DNA from: an uncultured Prevotella sp.
GTDB taxonomy: Bacteria; Bacteroidota; Bacteroidia; Bacteroidales; Bacteroidaceae
Direction of reading: 5' to 3'
Assembly: GCA_937880835.1 (NCBI GenBank)
Contig: CALGRN010000299.1
Coordinates: forward strand, 1-5,643
DNA: 5,643 nt
Notes under the pieces: generated by a model
The model's database searches: none
The model's input: only the letters and a program-made list of their open reading frames with translations
Told to the model about the DNA's origin: nothing
Shown: positions 5,192-5,643 of the stretch, in pieces
How positions within the stretch are numbered: position 1 is the first letter of the stretch
Layout: every line of letters starts with the position of its first letter
Position numbers and translations under genes: made by a program

Positions 5192-5643
5192 ATCCTTGTT
5201 CTTTCAGCCATTTAATAGACTCCGGAAGTGCGTAGCGCAGTTTGTTAATGCTCCTTAGAGAATCATGGAAAGTTATTATAGAGCCGTTTCTTGCATACTT
5301 CTTAACGTTGTTGAATACATCTTCCGCAGTCATCCATTTAGAATAGTCTCTTGTCACAAGATCCCACATTATTATACGATATGTTCTGCTGAGCCAGAAA
5401 TATTCACTGAATCGCATCCATCCGTGTGGTGGTCTGAAAAGATGAGAGTGTATAAGTTCGTTTGCTTTTTGAGTGTTTATCACGTAAGTTGCAGTCCAAT
5501 GCTTGAATGCGCCGAGATGATTAAACGTGTGGTTTCCTACCTGATGCCCTCGTTCAACTATTTGATTGTACAAGTCATGATGTTTCAAAACATTCTCACC
5601 AACCATAAAGAAACAAGTGTTAAGCAGATAGTACTTACTCAAT
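5169..5643 (-). CDS. Polysaccharide deacetylase (NodB domain), 3' part only
   Basis: This is the C-terminal part of a carbohydrate esterase family 4 enzyme, metal-dependent hydrolases that remove N- or O-acetyl groups from polysaccharides such as peptidoglycan or chitin-like chains. About 157 residues are visible and the frame stays open to the window end; the TTG at 5642 is not a credible start. In the visible part are NTCFFMVGENV, the metal-binding motif NHTFNH (two histidines four apart), RPPHG, MWDLVTRDY and ITFHDS with the catalytic-pocket histidine. The upstream TFDDGP-like motif with the catalytic aspartate must lie outside the window, so activity, signal peptide and localisation cannot be judged. 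The stop (TGA) lies inside the queG start region, giving a 23-base overlap, and the two genes are likely co-transcribed. The substrate cannot be inferred. Confidence 0.92.
   Translation of the reverse strand, partial: LSKYYLLNTCFFMVGENVLKHHDLYNQIVERGHQVGNHTFNHLGAFKHWTATYVINTQKANELIHSHLFRPPHGWMRFSEYFWLSRTYRIIMWDLVTRDYSKWMTAEDVFNNVKKYARNGSIITFHDSLRSINKLRYALPESIKWLKEQGYEFKTFE

Noticed and set aside
4370..5258. Plus-strand open frames opposite queG and the deacetylase
   Set aside because: They are antisense to genes with intact catalytic motifs, and their translations show no domain or start signals.

Overview
The window looks like chromosomal DNA from a member of the Bacteroidales, plausibly Prevotellaceae. 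It is AT-rich, start codons follow A/T-rich leaders instead of Shine-Dalgarno sites, and two intergenic regions each carry an exact Bacteroidetes-type promoter (TTTG, 19 bases, TAnnTTTG). The gene content is housekeeping, and no phage, transposase, CRISPR or defence gene is visible.

Plus-strand half (about 1-3141). The window opens in the edge of a GC-rich hairpin repeat (3-23). A promoter (95-125) and a 15-bp inverted repeat (137-151) then precede a 208-residue protein of unknown function (179-805). A second promoter (878-908) drives a compact three-gene operon: a 97-residue coiled-coil protein (928-1221), the FtsZ-ring protein ZapA (1230-1523) and ribonuclease Y (1549-3084). The operon ends in two back-to-back hairpins, the second a clear intrinsic terminator. 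The grouping puts a division-ring factor and a putative coiled-coil partner in the same transcript as the membrane-anchored mRNA-decay endonuclease.

Convergent gap (3142-3690). About 550 bases hold no convincing protein gene. They do hold a 43-bp near-perfect palindrome (3384-3426) nested inside a second inverted repeat (3362-3370 / 3426-3434) and followed by a partial third copy of its arm, a separate 14-bp palindrome (3204-3217), and a promoter-like -7 box (3559-3566). This is the most unusual part of the window.

Minus-strand half (3691-5643). Transcription here runs right to left: the 3' part of a NodB-type polysaccharide deacetylase (cut by the window end), then queG (epoxyqueuosine reductase, last step of queuosine tRNA modification), then a small DUF4112-type membrane protein. 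The first two overlap by 23 bp and the last two are 43 bp apart with no visible promoter, so a single operon is likely.

I see no clear evidence of a wholly new system. The best candidates for follow-up are the compound palindrome in the convergent gap, the unknown protein with its promoter-proximal operator-like palindrome, and the coiled-coil/ZapA/RNase Y operon.
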